A program made the translations under genes and the position numbers. From the NCBI GenBank assembly GCA_900618795.1, contig UYJD01000013.1, positions 1-64,000 on the forward strand: DNA of 64,000 nt, given 5' to 3'. This stretch comes from Cyanodermella asteris (taxonomy: Eukaryota; Ascomycota; Lecanoromycetes; Ostropales; Stictidaceae). Below the pieces are notes generated by a model that ran no database searches, was not told the DNA's origin, and worked only from the letters and a program-made list of their open reading frames with translations. Shown here piece after piece: positions 9,597 through 21,850 of this stretch (position 1 is its first letter; every line of letters begins with the position of its first letter).

Positions 9597-11467
9597 CCCG
9601 ACAGCTTGGCTACGTGGCTAGCTTGGAGGTCACAGTTGGGAATACTTTGAGACCATGCTCCCTGAGCCAATTCTAAGTGGACGGTGAGGGGAAGGTTAAG
9701 AAGTCCCAACTCAAGACGGGATTCGCGTGGCGGACCGGACGGTAGCGTGCGCACTGGCGTCACACGCCTGACGAACCACACGGCCGGTACGCTATCGAAA
9801 TCCCTGGGTCGAAAATGTGGCCGCTCCAAACCTTTTCCACCAACAACCACCGCATGCTTCCCCATCTCTCAAGGCACACCTCATGCGCGCTTCTATCCAT
9901 GTTGCCTCCAATAGCACCCTTCGGCTTTATGCCGGCTTTGCCCGCATCTGACACTGTAGGTCTGCCATGCCAGGTACGACCTGTTTTCCTGCACCCGGCC
10001 TCCCACAGTCTATACATCAGCATCGAGGATGACGGTCTAAGTGGCCTTAGCCACCACCAGATATACAATTCTCAGCCTGGTCGATGATGACTGAGCCTGC
10101 AATTTCAAGATCGGCCGGCAATCTGGTCAGCACCTGGTGGACAAAACACCCCTTGCCCTTTATCGCCGCCTCTATCGCTAGCTTTACCTTGTGGTGCCGG
10201 CCTCTGCTATCAGCCCGTCCCCCTCACTCCTGCTGGATGCGGTCTTCGGATCGGTCACTCGGCTAGTGTTGGGCTCAGCGGGCCTGAGTCGTCGTCATCA
10301 CCTTACTGAAGTATTTACCCTGGTTGTCGTTGTTGGCTAGAGAAACGATCCCGCGACTTCGAATACTCGACCAATGCTGACACTCGACGTCTTGGAAATC
10401 AACGGTCTATTAAAAATGTTCAGGCTCGAGAGCACAAGCTGTGAGTCGCCTTATGAACAGTCTCGCCTCTCTCCAAAAGGTTTCCAACGCCACAGCTCAG
10501 AAACATCGTGAGTTCACAGCTAGATAGGCACAGGACATGTCGCCTGTCGAGACTCGGAGGCTCCGTGAGGGGGCCCGAACTCCCCTCGGCTCATCACGCG
10601 ATGTTAAAGGCTTTGACTGGGAAATTCAAAATCAATCGGACCGCACTGGGCCTTTCGACGGTCGACCTACTGCCACCTTAAGCCGTGTCCGGCGTGTAGA
10701 CCTGTCCGATACTATCGGTTCATCCGAGACACGAGATAACGCCGTGACAATGCCTTGCACAGTGGTCAATGACGCAGCGAAACCATTTTATGATTCATCG
10801 GCAGTTACAAGCTATACCAGTAAGAGCTTGTGAGGAGGCGAATTGCTTACCACGAGAATTGAACAGAGTAGCAGCAAAAGCACACTCAAGGGTCACGACG
10901 GCAAGTTGCAAGCATCTGAGACACACTTCACATTCGGAATGATGAGTGGGTGCGGCCTGAGCGCCATTGATGCAAGTGATCAAGGACAAGGGGCCCTCAG
11001 GGTGTATCGCAGCGCTCAGAAAGCAAATCGCAGTGGCAACTGTTGTAATAGCTGCGACAGAGATCCTAGCAGCACGCTTCAGTACTTCCTCGTTTCTTGA
11101 CTGCGGGTAAGGGATGCGAGTGGCTCTTTCCCTGGCGGCATACGCAAACGTGAACGCGACGATGCTTCTGGCTTTCCATCCAGTTGTGCCACCAGTTTCT
11201 TGCGAGGACGCTTCGGCCGAGAAGAATGACCATCAGAAGTCGTGTTATTGTGACGGCGTCCCCCCCTCCTTCGGCGAAAATGCATCCTTGCCCAAACTCG
11301 TACAATGTCATTTTACATGCCTCTCATTTCTGCGCCTCTGTCACTTGTGGCAACGATTTGTAGTCCTTGCTGTATCTGCTCACCAGCGGCGGCGGGCTCC
11401 CCGTGTCCGGCACAGCTCGATAACTAGTTCCGGACTCATTGTTATACGTCCCCTCCTCTTGTCGATG
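9597..11467. other. Intergenic, no gene seen
   Basis: Nearly 1.9 kb between the P450 5' end and the 3' end of the membrane-protein gene. Only short frames of random-looking composition are present on both strands. No repeat or RNA gene was recognised. Confidence 0.5.
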
Positions 11468-12964
11468 CTAGCGTCGTGATAGCAACCCAGGCGTTCCATC
11501 ACCCTGCGGCTGCTGTACCATCAATCCCGTCGACCACGCCCGATGGTCATCGATGTGCCCTTCGCAATAGTTGATATCTCTTCCCAGCTTATCTTGTCGC
11601 AGGAACAGCCAGCCGACGAGCAACGCCCAAGCTCGCCACACGCTACCTAGGAACACGAGATTCTGGGCTAGGACGAGGATGAAAATCTCGCTTCCATTCT
11701 TCCATTGCGGTTGCTGGCACGAATATTGCGTGTCGAGGACGCTGCGGTTGACCAATAAGTCCTTAAACTGGCTGGTGGTGGACGCAAAGTCTTGTTGCAA
11801 TGGACCCGGCCTGGCGCTAGCAAAGCGCGTGTTGTTTAGCTCACCGAGTATTTGCGTGAATTTCTGTATGAAATGCGTCGTCAAGCCGGCGTCTCTGACG
11901 ATGATCTGGCTTTGTTGCTCATCACCCAGGTCCGCCATGATAGTCGACCACAACGGTTTGGCCAAGCTGTCGGTCGGGATCCAGATATTTGGCTTCCGGT
12001 CGCTGTTCGCCAGCGACGCGATACTATCGGAATTGTTCGCAAAGTCCATATCCATGTCACCGTCGTTTTTCTGGTCGTAGAACATGCGGAAATCGATGTC
12101 GAAGTACTCTAAGTCCTTAATGTCGTTGACATTCAGATTTCGCCGGAAGTACACGATCCCGCTGCTAAGGGAACTCGTTGCATTCCTCCCTCCTTGGGTT
12201 ACCATCCGTTCGGTTTCGTTTGTCATGCGTGCCCTGGTTTGCGCCCAGTACATGCTTAACATGGAGGCAGCCCAAAACAGCGACGGCGATTGCTGGCTAT
12301 TCTCAACCACCAGCGATGAAAGTCCATTCGAGTTCGGATTTGTCGCCAAGTCTCGATTTGAGACCCGCCATGGTCCGTACGCGATGTCTTCAGAGATGTA
12401 ATCGTACACCGTCATCAGGTTGAGTCGCACAGTCTGCGGGTCTCCGGCTAAGGTCGACGGAAAGATCGGGTCCTGTGCGATGGGAATGTCGCATTGGATG
12501 AATGCACGCGCTTGGGCCCCCCACTCCATCCACGCCCTTTCCTGTGGACTGCGCGTCCGTCCATTCAGACCGACGCTCAGCGCTGTCACTGTACAATTCT
12601 GAATGCGATCGTTCGAATACGTCAGCGCGGACTGTTCGTTCCACTTCTGGTTGTCAACTCGTTGCGTCACTGCATCGAGCCTGTAACTCAGCCCCTTTTT
12701 GTTCGTGTATATAGTTGACCCCCCGGGGATCTGCACAGGCGAAAACGTCGGCCGCGTTCTTGTTGTGAGGAATTTGGGAAGTGAAAGCTCCCAGGCGTCG
12801 ACCAGGTCGGAGGGGTTCACCGTTGATACAGTCACGATCTGGAAGCCTTGAGTGATCAGGTTGATGAGGGTGAAGGCGGCCATGAAGACGATGGTCGCGA
12901 TCACCACCGTTGGCGTGAACCATCGAAAAGGGTATGCTCGTGTGACATTGTAGAAGAAAAGAGA
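11468..12964 (-). CDS. Fungal membrane glycoprotein of unknown function, 5' end unresolved
   Basis: The frame runs 498 codons. It begins FYNVTRAYPFRWFTP followed by a membrane segment (VVIATIVFMAAFTLINLI). A large extracellular part has many N-glycosylation sequons (NCT, NET, NAT, NRS, NGS), and a second membrane segment lies near the C-terminus (IFILVLAQNLVFLGSVWRAWALL). The NVTRAYPFRWF start resembles a Pezizomycotina-only family of hypothetical membrane proteins as I recall it. Odd point: a TAA (12965-12967) lies four codons before that motif in the same frame, and no good AG acceptor sits between, so the N-terminal exon could not be joined. The first in-frame ATG (12883) is inside the first membrane segment. 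The gene may have an unusual splice, an error, or a damaged 5' end. Confidence 0.65.
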   Translation of the reverse strand, partial: SLFFYNVTRAYPFRWFTPTVVIATIVFMAAFTLINLITQGFQIVTVSTVNPSDLVDAWELSLPKFLTTRTRPTFSPVQIPGGSTIYTNKKGLSYRLDAVTQRVDNQKWNEQSALTYSNDRIQNCTVTALSVGLNGRTRSPQERAWMEWGAQARAFIQCDIPIAQDPIFPSTLAGDPQTVRLNLMTVYDYISEDIAYGPWRVSNRDLATNPNSNGLSSLVVENSQQSPSLFWAASMLSMYWAQTRARMTNETERMVTQGGRNATSSLSSGIVYFRRNLNVNDIKDLEYFDIDFRMFYDQKNDGDMDMDFANNSDSIASLANSDRKPNIWIPTDSLAKPLWSTIMADLGDEQQSQIIVRDAGLTTHFIQKFTQILGELNNTRFASARPGPLQQDFASTTSQFKDLLVNRSVLDTQYSCQQPQWKNGSEIFILVLAQNLVFLGSVWRAWALLVGWLFLRQDKLGRDINYCEGHIDDHRAWSTGLMVQQPQGDGTPGLLSRR

Positions 12965-14611
12965 TTAGTGGCGCTAGGCTTTAACCACGATGAATGATGG
13001 CTAGTGCAAGCACCGGCGCCGAAAGGACACTGTGAGTAGAAATAGCGAAATGCGGTTCCAAAGAAGGGAAGTTCGGGCAGAAGCAGCTTTGAAATAACGC
13101 AAATTCGAGATAGCAGCCTCGAATGCGGCAGCAGAAATGCAAGGTCAAGGAAAAACACAAAGGAGCACAATGAAACCCAAGAGAAGAGCTCAACGGCAAG
13201 ATGATAAGACCGATCGTTACGGTAAGCAGCCGCCTACAAATCTTGCACCGTGGGACGAGTCGCGACCATCACGCCAGTTTCGTGCCCGACTATGCCCAGA
13301 CCAGAAGGAGTCTGGGACGGGAGGCTTGAAGATTTGCTAGGATACTACGAGCTAAGGGATATCGTATCCAAAATGGCAGAGTCAGCGAGCCGGCAAAAGC
13401 CAGGTTTGGACTCTGTTGAAAGGTTTTACTCATGTTGCAGGCGGCTGACTGGGAGAGGTCGCTCATTGGGTGTAAGCGGCGGGCTTAACGGCCGAGGTTC
13501 GTGGATGAAACGCAGTAAGTCACAAGCGTGGTCGGCGTGGTGTTTTGCCCAGAGTCGTATCAGAGGGTAGCCTGGAAGACCATGAAACGGCCGATGGTCT
13601 GATGCCCCAGAAGATCCTGAAAGATAAGGACTTACCACTAAAGGCAAATGTAGTAAACCTCATTGTAGCACACGCGAGTGTCTATAGGTTTGGAAGCTTG
13701 ACACACTGCAAGTTTGAAATGTGCTGACCTCACAGATTCAGACAGCTCAACAAAGCAAATGAGTTACCGGCATGGAACTTGTTTTCGGTGCTCAAGTCAG
13801 CAATGTGTGGGACCTACAAATACATTGCTTGGGATCGCTGTCATCGCGTTTTACGTGTTCGTCAGCACTGACCAGGAGATGGTCGCTCCGGTGTGAGAAT
13901 TTGAGCGGCGCAATCACGACAGTCGAGCGGCATTGAAGAAACGGAGACAAAATACGAAACACTATTTGATGCGAGCATACAAGGCTTTCACGAGCGCGTC
14001 TACCGGTGACGCCGCGATTCAAGTATCAGGAAGAGCGAAGTTAGAAACATGTATTGCGTTCCGCGAAAGCTCGTAGAGACGTGGCAAACATCCTCCACAT
14101 CTGCAATGCTCGCAATACCCTCTTGGGGTCCGTCTCGTTAAATCGATCCCCAACACCGTCTGGGAAACTCATTGCACGCATCCTATCGGAAGCCCATGAA
14201 TACCGGTTCCAGACTTTCTCCGTGCGTGTATCGCTCCGATTCAGACAGACAGAACAGGTCTGGCCACTAGTGCTGAAGGCTAAACAGCTAATCGTCGATC
14301 GTGCGAGGTCCGAGGTGCGCGACATGTCTCTCGCAAAACTCATATTCGATCACCGTGGCTGAGTGCGATGATACGAAGCGTGCGAGAACGGTCGGACAAG
14401 CATATGACAGCGCTCGCCGCCACATCACCTGCGCGCTGCATTCACGCAGATGCACCGTCCTGGGTTTGCTACTTGTTTGTGTTATGGCGTGCGGTCTGGC
14501 CTGACCATGATGGGGACTCGATGTGTCTCAACAGCATGAGTGATGACAATATCTTCTCAGGTCCACCTCTTTACATGCTGGCTTTGTACAAGGCTGGCGA
14601 GCTATGCCAAT
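12965..14611. other. Intergenic, no gene seen
   Basis: The stretch should contain the missing 5' end of the membrane-protein gene, but I could not place it. The remaining short frames have no family features. Confidence 0.45.
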
Positions 14612-16443
14612 TCACAAAGTGACCGCATCTTCATCGTCGTCAGATAAAGCCAGATTACCAAACGGCTGCGTGCCTCCGCTGGCGTGGACTTCGCTCCCTT
14701 CCGCGCATTGACTTAGTGGTGAATTTTGAAAGGATTCTCGCTGCGTAGCTCGGCCATCCGCTGCCTTGGCTGACTTCTCGCGGCTCGAACCCTGCTTTGC
14801 TTGCGACCTCCGCTTTGGCGTAGGTTGAGGAGTCCTGTCCCAGTCTTCTGTTTCATCCAAATCAAGGTCGATGGCGGGCAATTCTTGGTGACGGTGAAGT
14901 CGTCGTCCTGTCTTGACCAGAATCTTCCACAGCTCTTGTGCGGCGTAGTTACAGAGAATACCGTTCACCAGCATACAAATTTTGTCCCTGTTGTATTCCT
15001 GTGGGGTCCATAGATCGTCATATTGAAAGCACAAATCGCCTTTAGCATTTTCTGTCATTCGATGCACACGAACGCCGAGTTCCTTGGCATTGAACACAAG
15101 GGAAAACACTCGGACGGTAGTGAAGAACTCGGTTCGAAGTTTTACTTTGTTCATCCAGTGATACATATTCAACAATGCACGACTGGCTGTGACCAAGTTC
15201 TGCTTCTGGGCATCTTCGAGGAGGGCGTTGCTCTTCTTTACCTCCATAAAAAGGAAAGGCAAAAGCCGCTGAGTACCATCTGGATGCCCACATTTATAGA
15301 GCTCTCCCGGTGGATCCCAGTCCTCGACAGTTTCCTCAATTGCCTTGGTTCTGAAGGCGATAATGAGGTCCGGCTTGGGTTGACTAAAACGCTGCTGGTC
15401 GAGGAGCGGATCTGCATGAAATCGTTTGTGTCTCACAAAGTCCATTCCACGCGCAGGCTTAAGCCATTTTCCTTCACTGTTCCAGTCAAACAGATGTGAG
15501 ACCCAGTATTGATGGAAGACATTGACCATGATTGTTCGCTGGAGTACGGCTTCATTGTCCGGTCCACACTTTGCATGCATGGCTTCGAAGTATTCGCGTA
15601 GAACAACGGGATAGCCGGTCTGAGACCTAGCTCTGTCAAGTGCGAGTGAAAGGTCGTTGGTAAGGTTGAAGAAATCAGTCACTGCAAACTTATCACTTTG
15701 AACGCTGCTCAGGAAAATCTTTGCAGCTTCTGTAGCATCGTCAATGTAGTCTTGCTTGGGCACAGGGACTACTTCCGGGACCAACGCACTAATCTCAGAC
15801 AGCCTCTTATCATCGGTTCTGAACATGTCGATGCCACGACGCTTCAATTGCTGGGGCTGATATATGATCTTGTCGTTGTCATTTGTGGTCCCGCTCGGAG
15901 TTGGCATCGCAGAGCTGTAAAGCGACATGGTGTTTTCGCTGGCAGAGGTTATGTCCAGTGAAGTGCTGGGATAGATCACCTGATTCTGTTCTCCTCGTCT
16001 TGAAGATGCTGAGACCTCCTCCGCCCAGGCAGATAGAGTCTTCTGTCATGTCGTCAGGGATGGAAGCGACTTTGACTGGGCGTAACCGCAAGCCTTACCT
16101 GTGAACGTCGAGATCCTTCGCCGGACTGAAGGCAGGCGAGGTTCTCGGTTGTCACCTGATGGCCAAATACACCAAACACGCGACCTTGTTCTTTATTGCT
16201 CGTTGCCTTCTTGGTCCTTTTACCTTGGGCTGGAGTCTTGCCCTGTTGCTGCTTCTTCCAGAGTTTGTTTGGATCTGGAAGCCTTTCCACAAGCGCTTCT
16301 GAGCCAGTACGTCGTGTCCGTTGCCGAGGCTTCCTCAACAGACTCTCTGGGTCATCGAGCTTAGTCCTGAGATGTTCTGTGTCGGCAGAGTCGGATGGTT
16401 GGTGATTGAGACCGCGTATCTTCGAGCGCAGCAATGGTGGCAT
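14612..16443 (-). CDS. DUF7924-type protein with PD-(D/E)XK nuclease-like motif
   Basis: Exons 16443-16099 and 16042-14612, joined in phase 0 over a 56-nt intron, give 591 residues. The N-terminus is basic and low-complexity (MPPLLRSKIRG..., Lys/Arg/Gln-rich). The central domain has a Pro-Asp (QPKPDLIIAFR) followed about 40 residues later by LPFLFMEVKKS, the spacing and pattern (PD...ExK) of the PD-(D/E)XK endonuclease fold. This matches a family common in filamentous fungi (DUF7924, as I recall) whose function is unknown. The C-terminal 80 residues are Ser/Lys-rich and acidic at the end (DDDEDAVTL). A further intron acceptor directly precedes the ATG, so a 5' UTR intron is likely. Nuclease activity is inferred from motifs only. 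Confidence 0.75.
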
Positions 16444-18075
16444 CTGTAAGTGCTGTTGCTCAGCATCTGGGGCGCCCTGAAACTCTTAACACAAAGACAA
16501 GGCTGTACTCACAGCGTCTGCTGAACCAATAAGGGTTCAGCGTACTTGGCCGGAGAAAAGCAATGCGTTGCGCAGAGGGATTAGTTGATGGAGTATGACC
16601 GCGACGGATCATTGGGCGACGGCCGCTCAGCTTCTATCGATTCCAGCGCACCATCACGCGACCCTTCATGCACGAACTAGTCCTCTCAGCCTAGAAACTA
16701 GACAAGGCTATGGTAGGAGCGATGCGGACGTTCGAAAGCACTCTGGGTTCCAAGAGATGGCTGGCAAAGGTATGCGCCAGCGGAATCAACCCGAAGTGGT
16801 AAACTGAACCAACATTCCAGGCAACTTGTAAAACACGCAAAGAATCTTCAACCTCAAAGCTCTTCTGGTTCGTCAAGGCTGGCAGCTCAGATACAGACAT
16901 CAAAGAACTGTCCTCTTCATATGCCGGGCCGAGATCCGTAAGGAACTTAAACCGCGCACCGACGCGGAGAAGCCGCCAATGCGATCGGCAAAGCCTCTGT
17001 ATAAAAATGGCTTATCCCTGCAGACTAACTTGGACCTCTCCGAGCTGATCGTTGACGCACAATCATTAGCTAAGGTTGCGCGCTTGGGCTGTAGGGGGGC
17101 GTATTCCCAGCTCTCAAGACAGCTGCTGACACGTTCCCATTTTGCGTTTCAGCCAAGTATACAAGACATGCAGCATGCAGTATAGTGTCCTAAACGCCTT
17201 CTCGATCCGCCAGGATCTCTACCAAGTGCAAACAGACAGACACAGAGGGGAGTCATAGGCATTACGTACAAAACAGGAAATAAAAGTGTGCGGCGAGCAG
17301 GGTCAAAAGAGGAGAGTCCAGAACAAGGCTCTGCCGCACGCACATGCAGCGATCGTGCGTTGGTCGCGGAAATACGAAGAGAAGCATAATACCGTCCTTT
17401 CGCATCTTTAGCGCCGCGCTCCACATGATGACCCGTTGGTCATCGTCTCAGTACTGGCGTGATCGGAAATCCGAAATCCGACCACTCATCGTATTGGACT
17501 GATTCGATCGCGCATGTTAGAACAGGCCAATAAACATGCGATTGTGCCGGAGGAAGTCTATCTTGCGTAGGAAGGAGCTCTACATGCTTCACAAAGGCTG
17601 CGATACCATGGCGAGAGATGGCGTGCTGACTGCTGACAAGGGAAATGGCCAGTAGTTGATGGTGGAAGGGAGATGAGGTAGTCCAAAGATGTCCATCCAT
17701 GGCTGACGGTCGCCTGGCAGCCGCAGAACCCGCCATCCGAGGTGAGTAAATCTCAACGTCAAGTCTCTCTGCCGCGCCGAGCAGTGTTCGCAGCGACTTC
17801 TGAGACAATCAGCGACAGAAACGCACTTGCGACCCGTCATGCGCATACTGATTGGCCCAGCCGTTTTATGTGCGAATATGGGCATTTCTTGGGCCATGCA
17901 TGCACCGAATAGCCAGCCTTGAATCTATCATAGCTCCATTCATCATAGAAAATGGTCCTCAGTCATCGATGGCGCTGACATTGATATCCCTCCCATGTGC
18001 GATACCTCACGCGTGCATCTGAGACAATCGCCATGCAATGTCAATCGCGACATGCATGTCGACATACATTCGACC
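16444..18075. other. Intergenic between DUF7924 and HET genes
   Basis: Divergent promoters of the DUF7924 gene and the HET gene lie here. A donor-like site near 16516 and acceptor at 16444 suggest a 5' UTR intron of the DUF7924 gene. No other gene is supported. Confidence 0.45.
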
Positions 18076-20212
18076 ATGGAGTTCTGCCCCCGTTGCCACA
18101 ACCTTGACCTCCGCGACCCCTCCCTCCGCCTCGACGTCCCCCCAGAACGCGCCTCCGCTGGCCGCTACGTCTCCTGGGGCTTCGAAGACGCCAACTTCGA
18201 CATCCTCGGCGAAGAGCTGCAGCCCGACAATCCCCGACTCCCCGACTGCCACTTTTGCGCCCTGCTCAGTGATCTCCTCTTCCAGCTCGATCCCGTTCTT
18301 GGCGTGCTCCGCAAATGGCGGAATGCTAAAGTGGAAGTTACACTCAAAAAGGGCAATAACGTGCACCTGCGTGTTGATACGCATAATTTGATGCTAGGGG
18401 AGAGGTTTTATGAGCTGTTTGCTCCGACTGGTAGGTGAATTTGGGACTGTGATTTGATGGATTGCACTGATTTGGAAAGGGAGGGAGTATCCTTTATTTG
18501 AGCAGGGGCCGGCTTCGCAAGATCTTGAGCCGTTTCCAGGTGGGACATCGTTGTGGAAGAAGCTCAATGACTGGCTGAAGAAATGCGAGAACGAGCATGA
18601 AGAGTGCCGCATGCAACGTGGAGTTTGGTTACCGACGCGGCTAATCAAAGTCGAAGGCAACAGACAGCACCTGATCAAGACAAAAGATGCAACATCAGCA
18701 AATGAGCCTCTGAAGTATGTGGCCCTGAGTCATTGTTGGGGCACCGAACAGCCTTTGAGAACGCTTCGAAACAGCCTTAAGCATCACTTGAAGAACATTC
18801 CTGGATATGAACTTCCACCTGTATTTCGGGATAGTCTCACCGTATGTCGTCAGCTGGGCTTATCCTACTTGTGGGTCGATTCGCTATGCATCGTTCAGGA
18901 CGACCACGACGACTGGTCCCGAGAGTCTGTCTTAATGGGACAGGTATATGGACAAGCGTACCTGACAATCTCGGCGACGGCATGTCCAAACAGTTCTGTC
19001 CCCTTTCTTGGAACCGATGTTCCTCAATCTGATCTTCGCACATCTGCACAAAGTACCAAGGAGCAAATACCTCAAGATCTAAGAGCTCTGAAACTTCGTG
19101 CTATATCTGGCGATCCAGTGTTGAACAAAGTCCCTGTCTTTGACGACTTACTTTATAAGGGACCGATCATGAGCCGAGCTTGGGCGTTACAAGAGAGGCT
19201 CTTTTCCAACAGGATTGTCCACTTCACGGATCATCAGACAGAATGGAAATGCCAGAAGTCTGGTGGCTGCGAGACCGGTAGCGAACGATGGGTGGTCCCT
19301 CGCCTAGGTGTGCGCATGCTGATGGGAGGGCAGTGGGGCGCCTGGCACATACTGCTCCGAGAGTACTCAGGCCTCTCTCTGACCAGGTTCACGGACAAGC
19401 TGCCTGCGATTTCTGGTCTTGCAGCATATTTTCGGCCATATCTCGACTCGGCATACCTGGCAGGTCTCTGGAGTGCCCGACTGCCGGAAGAACTCGCCTG
19501 GTATTCCATGTCCACGGCGAATGTCATATATGACCTTTCACACGAAGCTGCATCAGATTTGTCCCACAACCGACCACCCTCCTGGTCTTGGGCCTCTGTG
19601 AATCGAAAAGTGTGTCCACATATTGTGTCCAAATCCGGCGACCCACACGAATCTCGGATCGAGATCATGTCAACAAAGTGCATTGCTGCGACCGCGAGCC
19701 CCTTTGGAGAAGTGGAATCAGGCGCTTACCTGTCGATCAAATGCCAGATCTGCCCTGCGGAGATTGAGCGGAGACTGTGCCTTGGCTCCACGCTGCAGCG
19801 CTTGATGTACGGAGTATCTCCGCCTGCTTCTTGTCTACCGAAAGAGGTTTCTGATTATGTCCTGAACGGCCACGAATATAGTGTGAGATTGCCGCAGAGC
19901 GGTATGTCCTTCCCGGTATTTCCAGACTGTTTCCTGGCTAGTACATTTCTCGAGTCTGACCGGAGTCTTCCTTGGGCGGGAAGAGCGAGTCGAAAGAATG
20001 CAAGAAGGCCGGCAGACCGCTGGTCCGCCAAGACCGTGATTATGCCGTTGCTGGCTGAGCCAGATTGTCCACCGAAATGCCTCTTGCTCGGGAAGCAAGC
20101 TGGATTCGACAGAGCAACGTATCAGCGGATTGGGTACCTGGACAAATTAACCGACGAGGTATGGAGCGAAGTCAGCAAAGGGCTCAGCGCAACCAAGATT
20201 ATTTTGAAATAA
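18076..20212 (+). CDS. Heterokaryon incompatibility (HET) domain protein
   Basis: Exons 18076-18430 and 18480-20212 join over a 49-nt intron (phase 1), giving 695 residues. The start MEFCPRCHNLDL was chosen over in-frame ATGs at 17995 and 18052 because such proteins often begin with a CPRC motif. A second pair (CHFC) follows near residue 55, suggesting a small zinc-binding head. The HET domain spans about residues 198-350 with its hallmarks: YVALSHCWG, then LGLSYLWVDSLCIVQDD, then SRAWALQERLFSNRIVHF. HET proteins control non-self recognition and programmed cell death on hyphal fusion, and share distant TIR-like structure. The C-terminal half is typical of large families with no known function. 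Which, if any, allele partner it recognises cannot be told. Confidence 0.88.
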
Positions 20213-20697
20213 CGTGTCAGTCACGGGCGTGCTCGCTGGAAGGACGAAATTATCCTGACCACGCCCGACAGCCATGAGAGCCATCTGAAGCGCAAAGGAC
20301 AGCAGGCATCTGAAAGCATAGTCGTAGGAATTCTCACCATCACCATCACCTTTCATCAATCACAATATTGTGTTGCATGTTTTTGGCTCAAAGATGTGCA
20401 TGGCCGCCAAACGCGGAGCTTCCAAACCTATTTCATTCAACCATTGCAGGGCCTCAAAGGACCTCTGCTGTCGTCTATATCGTCTAGCGTGCCGCTGATG
20501 TACGCTCAAGCAAAAAGCGGCTCATAGGCCGACTGTTCATCGATCCTGCCCGTCCAACTCAAGCAATCAAACAAGCTACCAGCTCGATGACATCCTCATG
20601 TTGGCACAAATCTATGCCGTATGTACCCAAATGGCTCACTTTCGACGCCTCTGTCCGAACAAGGAAAGTCGTTGTTGATGTTGTACAAACAAGCCGT
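20213..20697. other. Convergent 3' intergenic region
   Basis: A 485-bp stretch between the 3' ends of the HET and MBF1 genes. No features were recognised beyond presumed UTRs. Confidence 0.5.
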
Positions 20698-21240
20698 TCA
20701 TTTCTTCGGCTGGCGGTCAGGCAGAGGCAGGCCCGTCTTGGGCGAGATCTTGAGAATGCGGCACACTTTGTTTAGTAGCTGCTGGTTCTTGACACCCTTC
20801 CCGCTCTCCAACTCTTGAATGTCTGATGCCTTGACGTTGACCTTCTGTGCAAGCTGAGCTTGGGTCAGCTTGAAGCCCTCCTCCGCACGCCTGTTCTTGA
20901 TGGCGTTTGCGACCGTGGCGTCGGTCTTGGGAGGAGCCACAACGTCGTCGGAGCGGTCGACCTTGGTCATTCGAGCACCCTCAATGCCCTTGTCTGTCTG
21001 TGGGTGACATGTTAGCGCCGCCGGTCATCAAGAGTGTTGAGCCTGGGTAACCACAAGCTGGGGGGGGGCACTAACGGCATTGGCAGAGCTGAATTTCTTC
21101 TCGGTTCCGATGATGGCGCCAGATCGCTGGGCAGCATTGAGGGCAGACTTGCCCTTGACGACGGTCTCGCGATCGACAGCAGCACCGCTTCCACGGGTCT
21201 TGGAACCGATCTTGGTGACGGAGTCCCACTCTTCAGACAT
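20698..21240 (-). CDS. mbf1: Multiprotein bridging factor 1 (transcriptional coactivator)
   Basis: Exons 21240-21076 and 20997-20698 join in phase 0 over a 78-nt intron, giving 154 residues, the usual MBF1 length. The N-terminal MBF1 domain ([19 protein letters not shown], then [19 protein letters not shown]) is followed by a helix-turn-helix XRE/Cro domain (residues about 80-140: [28 protein letters not shown]). MBF1 bridges TBP and bZIP activators such as Gcn4, and in yeast it also guards reading frame on collided ribosomes. The intron contains a run of nine C on the coding strand close to the donor. Identification is certain. Confidence 0.97.
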
Positions 21241-21850
21241 CTTGGGCGGTGTGTGGTAGGAAATGTGGTTCGTGAAATGAGGCTGAATAGGGACTGATCG
21301 ATGAGTGTGGGTGTTTTCTTGCAATAGTAGCTGAGTAGCTGGCGTTGGTTGTCGAGAGGTACGCAGGTGAAGCAGGTCTTGTGCAGGGAGTTTGGAATAA
21401 GTAGGTTGGCGGGACATGGGGCAGAGACGAATCAGCCTCGCCCAGTGTGACGCATCGGAGGCGGCGGCAATGCTGTGAGGCGATCTCCGCGTGATGACTC
21501 AGCGTGTGCTCTCTTCGATCGGTTTCTAAGTAGGCACTTGCACACCACTCACACGACACTCTTCTCTTCAACAGACTGCGGCCACGATTTGACACCGTTA
21601 TGAACAGTCACACAGCGTTGAAGGATGAGTGGTCGTCAATAGTCACGGACATTCTACCATAGCCGTGCTCAGCAAAGCAGAGCATTTGTGACTCCCCAGA
21701 TTTTAAACCATTGCTCACCCATGGTGCGATATTTACAAAGCTGAAGCGGTTTGGCCTCATGAGACCGAGACAACCAGCCTTGCTTCAAAATTCCGACAAA
21801 AATGTTGCAACTGCTCGGATTTATTCACAATTGTTTCCGTGTCTGACAAC
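21241..21850. other. Intergenic, MBF1 promoter
   Basis: The MBF1 promoter and the 3' flank of the esterase gene. Nothing else was recognised. Confidence 0.5.
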
